A stretch of 36,265 nucleotides of DNA from Syntrophaceae bacterium (GTDB taxonomy: Bacteria > Desulfobacterota > Syntrophia > Syntrophales > Smithellaceae), in NCBI GenBank assembly GCA_003142535.1, contig PLMQ01000060.1, forward strand, positions 35,879-72,143, in the 5' to 3' direction. The translations under genes and the position numbers were made by a program. The stretch's first letter is position 1, and every line of letters begins with the position of its first letter. Of this stretch, positions 15,230 to 24,621 are shown piece by piece. The notes beneath the pieces are model-generated. The model did no database searches, was not told the origin of the DNA, and saw only the letters and a list, made by a program, of their open reading frames with translations.

Positions 15230-16075
15230 CTACGTACGGTATTTCTTGCCTTTTTTCAGTGGCTCTGAACGTCCCAGAGCATCTTTGCGCTGAACGGTAA
15301 TTTTTGCGGCATCACACAAATCAATATAGAGATAACCGTTTTTCAATCCCCTTTTTTCCATATCCGCCATAACAACTTTCAATTGCGTCAATTTATTTTC
15401 AAAGCCATCCATGCCTAGCTTCAAATACAGCCCGGAATCAGTGAGCACTGATAATCCGAACAAATCATCCACATTAACTTCCGAGATCAATCCCAAATAG
15501 GCATATTGTTTGGAAGCGGCAATATTTTTCAGCAAATTGAGCGAACTCAATAAAAGTCTGGCTTTAGTTATATCTTCCCCTTCAGTACTTGTAAGAACGG
15601 GCAAATCCACTTCATCGTTCTTCGCCAATTTTTTAAAAATATTTCCCTCAATATCTATCAGATAGAAATCTTCCTCTTGTTTGACGAGAGCAATGGGAAT
15701 TCTTTCCCACACTTCCAGCACAATCCTGTTGGGAAGTTCTTTTCCCACATAGACATTTTTTACCCAGGGGTTAGACGATACTCGGCGCACCAGTGTTTCC
15801 GTATTCAGTGCCAGCAGGTTTTGCTGTGTCTTAATTCCGGCAAGCGCCAAAACGTCTTTTTCCGTCAATTCCTTTATGCCGCGCACGGAAGTTTCCTTAA
15901 TTTCAAAAAAAGAAGTGCTCAATAAAAATCCGTAAACATAAATAAAAGAAAGCGCCAGTACAGCAGCTGAAAGGAGTATGCCCGTCGCTTTGAATAATTC
16001 AACGATACCGTCCACAAAACGGCGGCGCAAACGGTTCTTTTTAGCTTTAATGCTTGTTTTTAATTTATTTGCCAT
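15230..16075 (-). CDS. ftsQ: Cell division protein FtsQ
   Basis: This 281-aa bitopic protein links cytoplasmic and periplasmic divisome parts through FtsB and FtsL. A basic cytoplasmic N-terminus (KAKKNRLRRR) is followed by one membrane helix (about 33-55). Next come a POTRA domain (FEIKETSVRGIKELTEKDVLALAGI) and the FtsQ/DivIB beta domain (NPWVKNVYVGKELPNRIVLEVWERIPIAL). The start is ATG at 16073-16075, forming TGATG with the murB stop; a TTG one codon earlier is less likely. There is no ddl gene between murB and ftsQ. Confidence 0.93.
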   Translation of the reverse strand: MANKLKTSIKAKKNRLRRRFVDGIVELFKATGILLSAAVLALSFIYVYGFLLSTSFFEIKETSVRGIKELTEKDVLALAGIKTQQNLLALNTETLVRRVSSNPWVKNVYVGKELPNRIVLEVWERIPIALVKQEEDFYLIDIEGNIFKKLAKNDEVDLPVLTSTEGEDITKARLLLSSLNLLKNIAASKQYAYLGLISEVNVDDLFGLSVLTDSGLYLKLGMDGFENKLTQLKVVMADMEKRGLKNGYLYIDLCDAAKITVQRKDALGRSEPLKKGKKYRT

Positions 16076-16995
16076 CAATTCTCACCGATAATGACAACTT
16101 CTGTTTCTAAATTAATCCCTTTTTCCTTTTTTGCCATATCCTGAATCAGACTAATCAGCGTCAGAATATCGGCTGCCGTGGCCCGGCTTTTATTCACTAT
16201 GAAATTGGCGTGTTTGAGCGAAACTTGCGCATCTCCGCAACACTTTCCTTTTAATCCCAATTCTTCAATTATTCTGCCTGCGGGCATTCCGGGTAGATTC
16301 TTAAAAATTGACCCGGCATTGGGATATTCCAGCGGGTGTTTATCCTGCCGCAAGCGCATAATTTCGCCGATCTTCTCCTTTATTTGCCCGCTTACGCCTT
16401 TTTCCAGTTTAAACTCACCGCTCAAAATTATCGCGTCAGCTGGCAATATTGCACGGCGGTAGCTAAAAGAAATATCTTGCCTCTTCATATTTATTTTTCT
16501 GCCTTCCGCAGTGAGCAGCGATAAACTGGACACAACATCTTTCATTTCCTTTCCATAAGCTCCGGCATTCATCCAGAGCGCACCGCCGACACTGCCCGGA
16601 ATGCCTGTACAAAATTCCAGCCCGGTCAGTTCGTTGGTCAGAGTCAGCCCCACCAATTTCGACAGAGCGGCGCCGGCCTCTGCTCTGATATAGTGGCCGC
16701 CATCCGGCAATTGTTTGTAGCGTATTTCCGTGAGCCCTTTCATCAGTAAAATTACCCCGCGGTATCCGCCGTCACGCACAATGATATTGGTCAAGTTTCC
16801 CACAGGCAGATAATTTATTTTTCCCTCACTCAAACCTCCGACAATCTGCGTCAGTTGATCTTCATCCTCGATCATAACCAAGGCGTCTGCCCGCCCGCCT
16901 ACGCAGAGCGATGTGTGGCACGACATCGGCTCATCAAAGAGTACCTTACCTTTAAATTTACCCAGCACTTCTTTAATTGCATTATTACCGGCCAT
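16075..16995 (-). CDS. murB: UDP-N-acetylenolpyruvoylglucosamine reductase
   Basis: This 306-aa FAD enzyme reduces UDP-GlcNAc-enolpyruvate to UDP-MurNAc with NADPH. The FAD-binding CVGGRADALVMIED, LPVGNLTNIIVRDGGYRG and GIPGSVGGALWMNAGAYGKE segments are clear. The catalytic serine lies in NAGSIFKN and the C-terminal Glu in NLETEVVIIGE. Its size and insert pattern fit the short type II MurB. The ATG at 16993-16995 shares TGATG with the murC stop; a GTG one codon earlier is the alternative. The tight overlaps on both sides indicate translational coupling. Confidence 0.96.
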   Translation of the reverse strand: MAGNNAIKEVLGKFKGKVLFDEPMSCHTSLCVGGRADALVMIEDEDQLTQIVGGLSEGKINYLPVGNLTNIIVRDGGYRGVILLMKGLTEIRYKQLPDGGHYIRAEAGAALSKLVGLTLTNELTGLEFCTGIPGSVGGALWMNAGAYGKEMKDVVSSLSLLTAEGRKINMKRQDISFSYRRAILPADAIILSGEFKLEKGVSGQIKEKIGEIMRLRQDKHPLEYPNAGSIFKNLPGMPAGRIIEELGLKGKCCGDAQVSLKHANFIVNKSRATAADILTLISLIQDMAKKEKGINLETEVVIIGEN

Positions 16996-18380
16996 CACCC
17001 TTTTACTTTCCTTGCCGCCAGTTGTTTTAATAAAGTTTCACCAATTTTATAGACGCTGCCTGCTCCCAGCGTCAATACTGTGTCCTTAGGTTTAATTGTC
17101 TTTAGTAAATATTCAACCGTATCTTCCGCCTTCGCGATATATTCCACATGCGGATGCCCTGCTTTTTTAATTGCCGCACTCAGAGCGGCCGAGTTTACTC
17201 CGGCAATCGGCTCCTCGCTGGCCGGATAAATATCATTCAGAATCAAAATATCGGCATCAGTGAAGGCTGTCGTAAATTCAGTAAAAAGAGCTTTCGTCCG
17301 TGTAAAACGATGCGGCTGAAAAATGACAATACGCCTTTCTTGCCAAACCTGACGCGCCGCGGCCAGAGTTTCTTTGACTTCGGTCGGATGGTGGCCGTAA
17401 TCATCAACAACAGTTATATTGCCGATTCGGCCTTTAACTTCCAGACGGCGCTGCACGCCGGAAAAACTCAGCAAGCCTTCTTTGATTGTGGCCATGTCGA
17501 GCTCAAGTTCCCGGCTAACAGCTATCGCCGCCAGGGAATTATAGACGTTGAACATACCGGGTACGAGAAGCTCCAGCTCACCCAGTTCATCATCTTTATA
17601 AAATAGCGAATAAGTCGTTTTGCGATTTGTAAATTTTATTTCCCGGGCACAATAATCCGCAGGCTTTTCAATCCCGTATGTTATAGTGCGGCGTTTGATC
17701 AATGGCGCAATTTCCCGCACATGTTCATTATCACTGCACATGACCGTACAGCCGTAAAAAGGGACAATGTTGGCGAACTGGAGAAATGCATTTTTTATTT
17801 CGGTTATACCCGGGTAATAGTCGAGATGTTCACGATCGATATTAGTAATCACTGCAATTGTCGGGGAAAGTTTCAGAAACGATCCGTCGCTTTCGTCGGC
17901 TTCAGCAACAATTATTTCGCCGCTACCTAGTCTGGCATTGCTTCCGATACTCGCCAGCTTCCCGCCGATGACCAATGTAGGATCAAGACCGCCTTTTGCA
18001 AGAATCGTGGAAACCATGGACGTTGTTGTAGTCTTGCCATGGCTTCCCGAAACGGCTACGGAAAATTTCATTTTCAAAAGTTCGGCCAGCATTTCCGCAC
18101 GGGGAATGACGGGAATATTGCGACTATGGGCGGCAACAACTTCCGGGTTATTTGCCTTCACCGCCGTTGATGTCACGACAACGTCGGCATTACCAATATT
18201 TTGCGCACTGTGGCCGACAGCGATCATTGCCCCCAGCTTCTGCAAGCGAAATGTTGTATCCGATTGCTGGGCATCGGAGCCACTGATTTTATAACCGAGG
18301 TTGAGCAACACTTCGGCAATGCCGCTCATACCGATACCGCCTATCCCCACAAAGTGGATACATTTTACTTTACGCTGCAT
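16995..18380 (-). CDS. murC: UDP-N-acetylmuramate--L-alanine ligase
   Basis: This Mur ligase adds L-alanine to UDP-MurNAc with ATP in the cytoplasm. The N-terminal Rossmann motif HFVGIGGIGMSG lies near residue 9, the P-loop GSHGKTTTTSM near 111, the EADESDGSF and NIDREHLDYY metal-site motifs follow, and DDYGHHPTEV marks the C-terminal domain. The protein is 461 aa from ATG 18378-18380, whose N-terminus MQRKVKCIHFVGIG fits the family; an in-frame ATG at 18405-18407 would add nine residues but has no ribosome binding site. It follows murG by about 50 bp. Confidence 0.96.
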   Translation of the reverse strand: MQRKVKCIHFVGIGGIGMSGIAEVLLNLGYKISGSDAQQSDTTFRLQKLGAMIAVGHSAQNIGNADVVVTSTAVKANNPEVVAAHSRNIPVIPRAEMLAELLKMKFSVAVSGSHGKTTTTSMVSTILAKGGLDPTLVIGGKLASIGSNARLGSGEIIVAEADESDGSFLKLSPTIAVITNIDREHLDYYPGITEIKNAFLQFANIVPFYGCTVMCSDNEHVREIAPLIKRRTITYGIEKPADYCAREIKFTNRKTTYSLFYKDDELGELELLVPGMFNVYNSLAAIAVSRELELDMATIKEGLLSFSGVQRRLEVKGRIGNITVVDDYGHHPTEVKETLAAARQVWQERRIVIFQPHRFTRTKALFTEFTTAFTDADILILNDIYPASEEPIAGVNSAALSAAIKKAGHPHVEYIAKAEDTVEYLLKTIKPKDTVLTLGAGSVYKIGETLLKQLAARKVKG

Positions 18381-18431
18381 TAATCCTGTTTCTTTATCTG
18401 TTCCCATCTGCTTTTTATATTCCTTTTCACT

Positions 18432-19562
18432 TTAACTGATATTTTTATGGCTGCTTTTGCCCGCAATTAATTCTATGCAGACATCAGCTATATTCGCCGC
18501 AGCTCTGATATTCCCGAGGCTTGCTGACCTCTGGGCCATTTCCCCCAGTTTGTTTTCATCTGTCAGAAGACTCTCTATTACGCTAAATAACCTGCTGCCG
18601 CTCAGGTCCCTTTCGTTAATCAGGACTGCTGCACCAGCCTCAACCAAAGCCTGAGCGTTTTTCGTTTGATGGTCATTGGCTGCCCAGGGGAAAGGAATTA
18701 GGACAGGTACCTTTCCCGCTGCCGTTATTTCCGCAAGCGACGTGGCACCGGCACGGCAGACAATCAAATCGGCCTGTGCATATGCTCCCGCCATATCTTC
18801 GATGAAGGGAGTAACCTCGGCTGAAATGCCATACTGCCGGTATGCCTGACGAACTGCCTTCAATTCCCTGACTCCCGACTGGTGTAATACCCGCAATTTA
18901 TTTTTCAGCGGCTCTAGAAGGGGCATCATTTCTACAACACTTTTATTTATCGCCGCCGCACCTTGAGATCCGCCAAAAATCAGCAAATTCCAGATGTCGC
19001 TTTTCTCTTTCTTTTTATCCCGCACAACCGTAAGCACCGACCGCACAGGGTTGCCGCTGACCATAACTTTGGAGCGGGAAAACCAGTCCTGAGTCTGTGC
19101 ATACGTTACAAATATTTTATTGACAAATTTGCCCAGAATCCTGTTGGTGATACCGGGCACAGCATTTTGTTCGGCTATAACCGCCGGTATTCCCATTAAG
19201 CAAGCTGTCAGTATCGCCGGTCCGGAAGCATAGCCGCCCACACCAATTGCAATTTGCGGGCGAAACTGCCTCAAGATGCACCCGGACTGCCACATGCTTT
19301 GCGGAATCTGATAAGCACCTTTTAACAAAGCTCCCAACCCCCGTCCTTTAACTCCTTCAATATCAATCGTCCCTAATTCATAGCCCAACTGCCCCAGCAA
19401 TTTACCTTCAATGCCTCTTTGCGTTCCGATAAAAAGAATTTTTGTATCACCATCCCTTTTTAAAAATTCCTCAGCAATGGCAATACCGGGAAACAAGTGA
19501 CCTCCTGTACCTCCTCCCGCAATTATAATGCGCACTTTGGGATCCTCATCCGACACAGACAT
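18432..19562 (-). CDS. murG: Undecaprenyl-diphospho-muramoylpentapeptide GlcNAc transferase
   Basis: This membrane-associated GT-B glycosyltransferase adds GlcNAc to lipid I to give lipid II. IIAGGGTGGHLFPGIA (about 13-28) binds the lipid phosphate. IGVGGYASGPA, IFGGSQGAAAIN and the nucleotide-sugar site CRAGATSLAEITA with PFPWAANDHQTKNA are all typical. It is 376 aa from ATG 19560-19562. Many MurG proteins begin just before the first glycine loop, and a GTG at 19533-19535 preceded by GAGG is a reasonable alternative start nine residues in. It lies between ftsW and murC. Confidence 0.95.
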   Translation of the reverse strand: MSVSDEDPKVRIIIAGGGTGGHLFPGIAIAEEFLKRDGDTKILFIGTQRGIEGKLLGQLGYELGTIDIEGVKGRGLGALLKGAYQIPQSMWQSGCILRQFRPQIAIGVGGYASGPAILTACLMGIPAVIAEQNAVPGITNRILGKFVNKIFVTYAQTQDWFSRSKVMVSGNPVRSVLTVVRDKKKEKSDIWNLLIFGGSQGAAAINKSVVEMMPLLEPLKNKLRVLHQSGVRELKAVRQAYRQYGISAEVTPFIEDMAGAYAQADLIVCRAGATSLAEITAAGKVPVLIPFPWAANDHQTKNAQALVEAGAAVLINERDLSGSRLFSVIESLLTDENKLGEMAQRSASLGNIRAAANIADVCIELIAGKSSHKNIS

Positions 19563-19599
19563 TTTATATTCATTCCACCGGTAATTGTTCTCATCTTTT

Positions 19600-20709
19600 T
19601 CACACCCTCTGGGTGGAAATGTTCAGCAAAATGCCGACCGCCGTCATACTCATGACAAATGATGTCCCGCCATAGCTCAAAAAAGGCAGAGCCAGTCCCT
19701 TCAGCGGTATAATACCCATCACCCCGGCGATATTAATAAATGATTCCAGAGCTATTACCATGGTCAACCCCGCCGCCAGAAGCGTCCCAAAAAGGTCTGG
19801 AGCTTTCAGCGAAATTATAAACCCGCGTAAAGCAAAAAGTATAAACATGACTATTACGATGGCGACACCGATAAAACCGCTTTCTTCAGCGATAATGGCC
19901 AGGATAAAGTCCGTATGCGGTTCCGGCAGGTAAAACAATTTCTGCATTCCATCGCCAATTCCCACGCCAAACGCGCCTCCTGAGCCAAAGGACAAAAGTG
20001 ATTGAATGATTTGAAACCCGGTATTGCCGGCATCTTTCCAAGGATCCAGAAATGCCGTGAGACGCGCCAACCGATAGCCCTTATACCAGATGAGCAGGGC
20101 ACCAATGAGAATAAACGCCGCCGCCAGAATCAGCAGGTGCCTGATTTTTGATCCGGCCAGACACAACATCAAAAACATAATTGTTGCTATGATTACTGCT
20201 GTACCGAAATCCGGCTCCAGCAATATTAAAGCAATCAAACCTGAAGTAATTGCCGTCGGAATGAGCACTCCTCTGGTAAATAGTTTCAACTGAGAAGCCT
20301 TGCGTGATAATAAATGTGCCAGAAAGACCACCATCGCAATTTTAACCATTTCCGAAACCTGAAAGGAGAAAAACCCCATATTCAACCAACGGGTAGCCCC
20401 GCCGCGCCTAAGACCGACATGAGGAATAAAAAGTAGCGCCAACAAAATAAAAGATAACACTAAACCGGGATAAGCGAATTTTTTTAATTGTGTATAAGGA
20501 ATTTTCGTCATCAGCACCATAGAAACCATGCCTATAAAAACGAAAAGAATTTGTTTTTTCAAAAAATACTGTCCGTCTTTAAAGCGCTCCAGCGCAATAA
20601 TTGAACTGGACGAATAAATCATTGCCGTCCCCACAGTCACCAGAATCATGGTTACCAAAAGTAAAATAATATCTGGAGACTTATCTTCTCTATTAACGGC
20701 CACATTCAT
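19600..20709 (-). CDS. ftsW: Septal peptidoglycan glycosyltransferase FtsW
   Basis: This 369-aa SEDS-family protein has about ten membrane helices and polymerises lipid II at the septum together with FtsI. The conserved periplasmic loop has TRWLNMGFFSFQVSEMVKIAM and LLEPDFGTAVI. The region LPEPHTDFILAIIAEESGFIG and the C-terminal GLALPFLSYGGTSFV are diagnostic of FtsW/RodA. Its ATG overlaps the murD stop by one base (TAATG), with GGAG upstream. Assignment to FtsW rather than RodA comes from its place in the dcw cluster. Confidence 0.95.
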   Translation of the reverse strand: MNVAVNREDKSPDIILLLVTMILVTVGTAMIYSSSSIIALERFKDGQYFLKKQILFVFIGMVSMVLMTKIPYTQLKKFAYPGLVLSFILLALLFIPHVGLRRGGATRWLNMGFFSFQVSEMVKIAMVVFLAHLLSRKASQLKLFTRGVLIPTAITSGLIALILLEPDFGTAVIIATIMFLMLCLAGSKIRHLLILAAAFILIGALLIWYKGYRLARLTAFLDPWKDAGNTGFQIIQSLLSFGSGGAFGVGIGDGMQKLFYLPEPHTDFILAIIAEESGFIGVAIVIVMFILFALRGFIISLKAPDLFGTLLAAGLTMVIALESFINIAGVMGIIPLKGLALPFLSYGGTSFVMSMTAVGILLNISTQRV

Positions 20710-22052
20710 TAGAGTTTCTCCACCACGTTTTTAAAAAAATTGCCCCGTTCCTTATAATTCTTGAATTCATCGAAACTGGCACAACCGGGAGAAAGCAAAA
20801 CAACGTCTCCGGAAATCGCATTATTATATGCACTGGCAATGGCTTCCGCCAGAGTCGTCTTTTTCTCCGACGGCACATCATTGCCAATCAGCGAGCTAAT
20901 GCGGTCGCGCGCCTCACCGAATAAAATTACCCTCTTGGCCTTTTTTATCAGCAACTCCCGCAGAGTATCGAAATCACCATCTTTATCCCTGCCGCCTAAG
21001 AGTAAAATAACCGGCTCGGGAAAGGTGTCCAGTGCCCTCACAACAGACCCGACATTAGTCCCCTTGGAATCATCATAAAACCGGACACCTTTTTTCTCGC
21101 CGGAAAATTCAATCCGGTGCGGCAACCCGGAAAAATTACTGGCAGCTTCAATTATACTATCCCGGTTACAACCGCAAAAGCGCGCAGCCAGTACTGCTGC
21201 CATTATATTTTCCACATTATGCAAACCGGGAATTTTAATCATACTCAAAGGATATTGTTCTTCTCCGCCGTCAAAATTTCTATAAATAAGAGCATTGCCT
21301 TTTAAAAATATTCCCCGTTTCACCTCAGCGGCTGAACTAAAAAAGGCAACTTTCGCCCGAATGATATCAGCCAGCTTATCCTGTTCCCTGTCTTCCGAAT
21401 TGAGAATAGCATAATCATCACTGGTTTGATTGGCGAAAACTCTTGCTTTGATACGCCGGTATTCATCAAACGAACCGTGATAATTTATGTGATCGCAGGT
21501 AATATTCAAAAGCATAGCTATGAAGGGACGAAACTTATCAATCCATTGCAACTGGAAACTGCTGATTTCCGCAACAATAAAATCATCTTTCTGCGGAGTC
21601 TCCGCATATTCGATTAACGGATTGCCGATATTGCCGCCGACAAATACTTTCTTTCCGGCACGCACCATAATTTCTCCCAGGAGGCTTGTCGTTGTCGTTT
21701 TTCCGTTCGTACCGGTAACTGCAATAACAGGAACTTTCAAATACCGGTAAGCCAGCTCTATTTCACTGACCACCGGAATATTTAATTTGATTGCCGCAAC
21801 CAGAATATCATTATGTGGCGGAACCCCGGGTGACGGAATAACCATGCTTGCACTTTCCAGGACTCCGGCATTATAAGCTCCTGTTTCCAGCCATTCTTTA
21901 TTCGCTATCCGGCCAAACTTCTTACCCCACTGCGATGGTGATTTTTCATCAACCGCAACAACACGGGCACCCTGCGATCCCAGGAATCGGGCGCTGGCAA
22001 TGCCTGTTTTGCCCATGCCGATGACAACAATTTTTTTGCCTTTTAAATTCAT
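20709..22052 (-). CDS. murD: UDP-N-acetylmuramoyl-L-alanine--D-glutamate ligase
   Basis: This 447-aa cytoplasmic Mur ligase adds D-glutamate to UDP-MurNAc-L-Ala. It has an N-terminal Rossmann motif VIGMGKTGIASARFL, the P-loop VTGTNGKTTTT, NITCDHINYHGSFDEY for the metal and carbamyl-lysine region, FYDDSKGTNVGS, and LLLGGRDKDGDF in the C-terminal domain, with a final LSPGCASFDEFKNYKERG signature. GAGG precedes the ATG. It begins 7 bp after mraY and overlaps ftsW by one base. Confidence 0.97.
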   Translation of the reverse strand: MNLKGKKIVVIGMGKTGIASARFLGSQGARVVAVDEKSPSQWGKKFGRIANKEWLETGAYNAGVLESASMVIPSPGVPPHNDILVAAIKLNIPVVSEIELAYRYLKVPVIAVTGTNGKTTTTSLLGEIMVRAGKKVFVGGNIGNPLIEYAETPQKDDFIVAEISSFQLQWIDKFRPFIAMLLNITCDHINYHGSFDEYRRIKARVFANQTSDDYAILNSEDREQDKLADIIRAKVAFFSSAAEVKRGIFLKGNALIYRNFDGGEEQYPLSMIKIPGLHNVENIMAAVLAARFCGCNRDSIIEAASNFSGLPHRIEFSGEKKGVRFYDDSKGTNVGSVVRALDTFPEPVILLLGGRDKDGDFDTLRELLIKKAKRVILFGEARDRISSLIGNDVPSEKKTTLAEAIASAYNNAISGDVVLLSPGCASFDEFKNYKERGNFFKNVVEKL

Positions 22053-22059
22053 GCAACCT

Positions 22060-23139
22060 CTAACGCAACTTCAGCGTGCTTATAGCCATCAAAGCCAGCA
22101 ATATGGAGATAACCCAGAAACGCACAATCACTTTTGGTTCCGCCCATCCTTTCAGTTCAAAGTGGTGGTGCAGCGGCGCCATCCGAAAAATTCGTTTCCC
22201 CTTGGTGAGTTTAAAATAGCCGACCTGAAAGATAACGGAAAATGTTTCCAGAACAAAAATGCCGCCGACAATTGCCAGCAGAAATTCCTGCTTGGTAATA
22301 ATCGCCACTGTACCTAACGCTCCGCCCAGTGATAGCGAACCGACATCGCCCATAAATACTTCTGCGGGATAGGAATTAAACCAGAGGAAACCAAGGGCTG
22401 CACCAACTAATGCCCCGCAAAAGACAGCCAGTTCACCGGAGCCGGCAACGTACGTTATCTGCAAGTAGGAAGCGACCTTAACGTTTCCGGCAAAATAGGC
22501 AAACAGAACATAAGTGGCAAAACAGATGATTGCCGGACCGATAGCTAATCCGTCCAATCCATCGGTCAGATTTACGGCATTAGCCGCGCCGACAATAATA
22601 AACGTAGATAAAATTACATAACCCCATCCGAGATTAGGTACTACTGTTTTAAAAAAGGGAATGGTCACTTGCGAATTGAAACCAGGCTTCAAATAAAGAA
22701 TAATGCTCACAAAAAGAGCGATCAGTATTTCGCAGGATAACCTTACCCTCCCGGATATACCCTTGGAGTTTTTCCCAATAAGTTTGCGGTAATCATCAAT
22801 AAAACCAATCAGCCCGTAGCCGACTGTTACGAGCAAGGCGAGCCAGACATAATCGACAGCAAGATTGGCCCAGAGCAATGTTGATATCACTACGGCAAAA
22901 ATAATCAAAATTCCACCCATCGTGGGTGTGCCTTTTTTGGTCAAGTGGCTTTTCGGCCCATCTTCTCTGATTTGCTGACCGATTTGCATGTTCTGCAATT
23001 TTCTAATAAGCCAGGGGCCGATCACGAAACAAATTATCAGTGCCGTAATACTCGCGTAAATCGTCCGGAAAGTAATGTAACGAAATACGTTAAAGAAAGA
23101 GAATGCTGTATGTAAAGGATATAATAAATGGTAAATCAA
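22060..23139 (-). CDS. mraY: Phospho-N-acetylmuramoyl-pentapeptide transferase
   Basis: This 359-aa protein with about ten membrane helices transfers phospho-MurNAc-pentapeptide to undecaprenyl phosphate, giving lipid I. Visible signatures are [13 protein letters not shown], the Mg-site [32 protein letters not shown] and the C-terminal [13 protein letters not shown]. The start is a TTG at 23137-23139 that overlaps the murF TGA (TTGA), with GGAGTGA seven bases upstream. A non-ATG coupled start like this probably keeps its level tied to murF. Confidence 0.97.
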   Translation of the reverse strand: MIYHLLYPLHTAFSFFNVFRYITFRTIYASITALIICFVIGPWLIRKLQNMQIGQQIREDGPKSHLTKKGTPTMGGILIIFAVVISTLLWANLAVDYVWLALLVTVGYGLIGFIDDYRKLIGKNSKGISGRVRLSCEILIALFVSIILYLKPGFNSQVTIPFFKTVVPNLGWGYVILSTFIIVGAANAVNLTDGLDGLAIGPAIICFATYVLFAYFAGNVKVASYLQITYVAGSGELAVFCGALVGAALGFLWFNSYPAEVFMGDVGSLSLGGALGTVAIITKQEFLLAIVGGIFVLETFSVIFQVGYFKLTKGKRIFRMAPLHHHFELKGWAEPKVIVRFWVISILLALMAISTLKLR

Positions 23140-24611
23140 TTTTCATTCACTCCTGCGCAATGAGTTATTATCTGGTTCTTTCCTTCGTTTTTATCTCTGC
23201 CAAAAACTTCACAAATTTGCTCTACTATTTTCTCCATCTTCATCCGCCGTGATCCCTTTACCAGAATCCAATCACCCTTTTTTAAATTTTTTTTCAAGTA
23301 GGATAAACCGTCTTCAGTTTCCGACAAAAAGAAAATGTTTTGCGGCGGCATGCCGCCTTCTGCTGCCCCCGCCGCCGTCACTAACGCAAAATTTCCTTTG
23401 AGAAATACGGCATGGATACCAATTGTCGCCATTAGTATTCCGATTTTCCGATGCATTTCATCGGCTGCATCACCCAACTCCAGCATGTCCCCCAGAAACA
23501 CATAGCCGCAGTGATGGTTTTTTAAATCTTTCAACGTCATCAGTGCTTCACGGACAGACGCCGGGTTGGCATTATAAGTATCATCCAAAACAAAAGCACA
23601 GTTCTGGAGTTTGATCATTTGCATACGTCCGCTCACCGGCTGAAACCGGGTTAATCCTTCGGCAATCATTGTGCAGTCAATACCCACAGCCCAGGCCGCA
23701 GCTGCCGCTGCCAGTGCATTATATACATGATGGATACCGGCGATTTTCATTTCAATCCTCCGGGATTTATCCCCGATAACCAGATTAAAACGCACCCCCC
23801 TTGCTCCGCTTTTCTCAATGTCTTTTGCCGTTACATCGGCATCAAGGCTCATCCCGAAAGTAACCCGCTTCCCTTTCCATCTTTCGGCAATATTTTTTAC
23901 TGCTTCATCATCAAGATTAACAACAGCAATACATCCTGAGGCCATATTCAAAAACAGATCGCCTTTTTCCTGTGCTACAACATTTACAGAACCAAATCCC
24001 GCCAGATGTGCCGGACCGACATTAGTAATCAAACCAATATCCGGCGCCGCTATCTCGGTTAACCGCTTGATTTCTCCGCGTGTATTTGTCCCCATTTCCA
24101 GAATTGCCAGCTCATGTTCTTTTCGTAAGCCAAATATCGTCTGCGGCAATCCGATCAGATTGTTTAGATTCCCTTCCGTTCTTAATATGTTTTTACTTCG
24201 CCCTAAAATTGCCGCCAGCATTTCTTTCGTGGTCGTTTTTCCGGAAGAACCGGTTATGGCGATCACCGGAATGGAAAACCGTTTCCGGAAGCTGTGCGCC
24301 ATATCGCCCAGCGCCCACAATGTATCGGCAACTTTAATTATAGCAGCGTTCTTATCAATCTTAACCTTGTTCAATTTCGCTTCATCATGCACCAGCACGC
24401 CGGCTGCACCCTCTGCCATTGCTGCCTGTAAAAAATCATGCCCATCAAAATTATCCCCTTGGAGGGCAATAAAAAGATCCCCTTTGTTTACCTTTCTGGA
24501 ATCTGTCGTAATTCCCGAGAAAATATTTTCCGCTCCTCCGGATATCAATATTCCGGTTGTTGCTTTCAATACCTCCTCTAATTTAAATATGGGCAAATCA
24601 ATGTTCATCAA
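23136..24611 (-). CDS. murF: UDP-N-acetylmuramoyl-tripeptide--D-alanyl-D-alanine ligase
   Basis: This 491-aa cytoplasmic Mur ligase adds D-Ala-D-Ala to the UDP-MurNAc tripeptide. [17 protein letters not shown] lies in the N-terminal domain, [13 protein letters not shown] is the P-loop (Ser-Ser in place of the usual Thr-Asn), [11 protein letters not shown] and NVGPAHL follow, and [16 protein letters not shown] is the MurF-specific C-terminal motif. The start is TTG 24611 or, more likely, ATG 24606-24608. It lies about 10 bp after murE and overlaps mraY by 4 bp. Its D-Ala-D-Ala substrate needs a Ddl that is not encoded in this window. Confidence 0.96.
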   Translation of the reverse strand: MMNIDLPIFKLEEVLKATTGILISGGAENIFSGITTDSRKVNKGDLFIALQGDNFDGHDFLQAAMAEGAAGVLVHDEAKLNKVKIDKNAAIIKVADTLWALGDMAHSFRKRFSIPVIAITGSSGKTTTKEMLAAILGRSKNILRTEGNLNNLIGLPQTIFGLRKEHELAILEMGTNTRGEIKRLTEIAAPDIGLITNVGPAHLAGFGSVNVVAQEKGDLFLNMASGCIAVVNLDDEAVKNIAERWKGKRVTFGMSLDADVTAKDIEKSGARGVRFNLVIGDKSRRIEMKIAGIHHVYNALAAAAAAWAVGIDCTMIAEGLTRFQPVSGRMQMIKLQNCAFVLDDTYNANPASVREALMTLKDLKNHHCGYVFLGDMLELGDAADEMHRKIGILMATIGIHAVFLKGNFALVTAAGAAEGGMPPQNIFFLSETEDGLSYLKKNLKKGDWILVKGSRRMKMEKIVEQICEVFGRDKNEGKNQIITHCAGVNEN

Positions 24612-24621
24612 TATAATTTAT

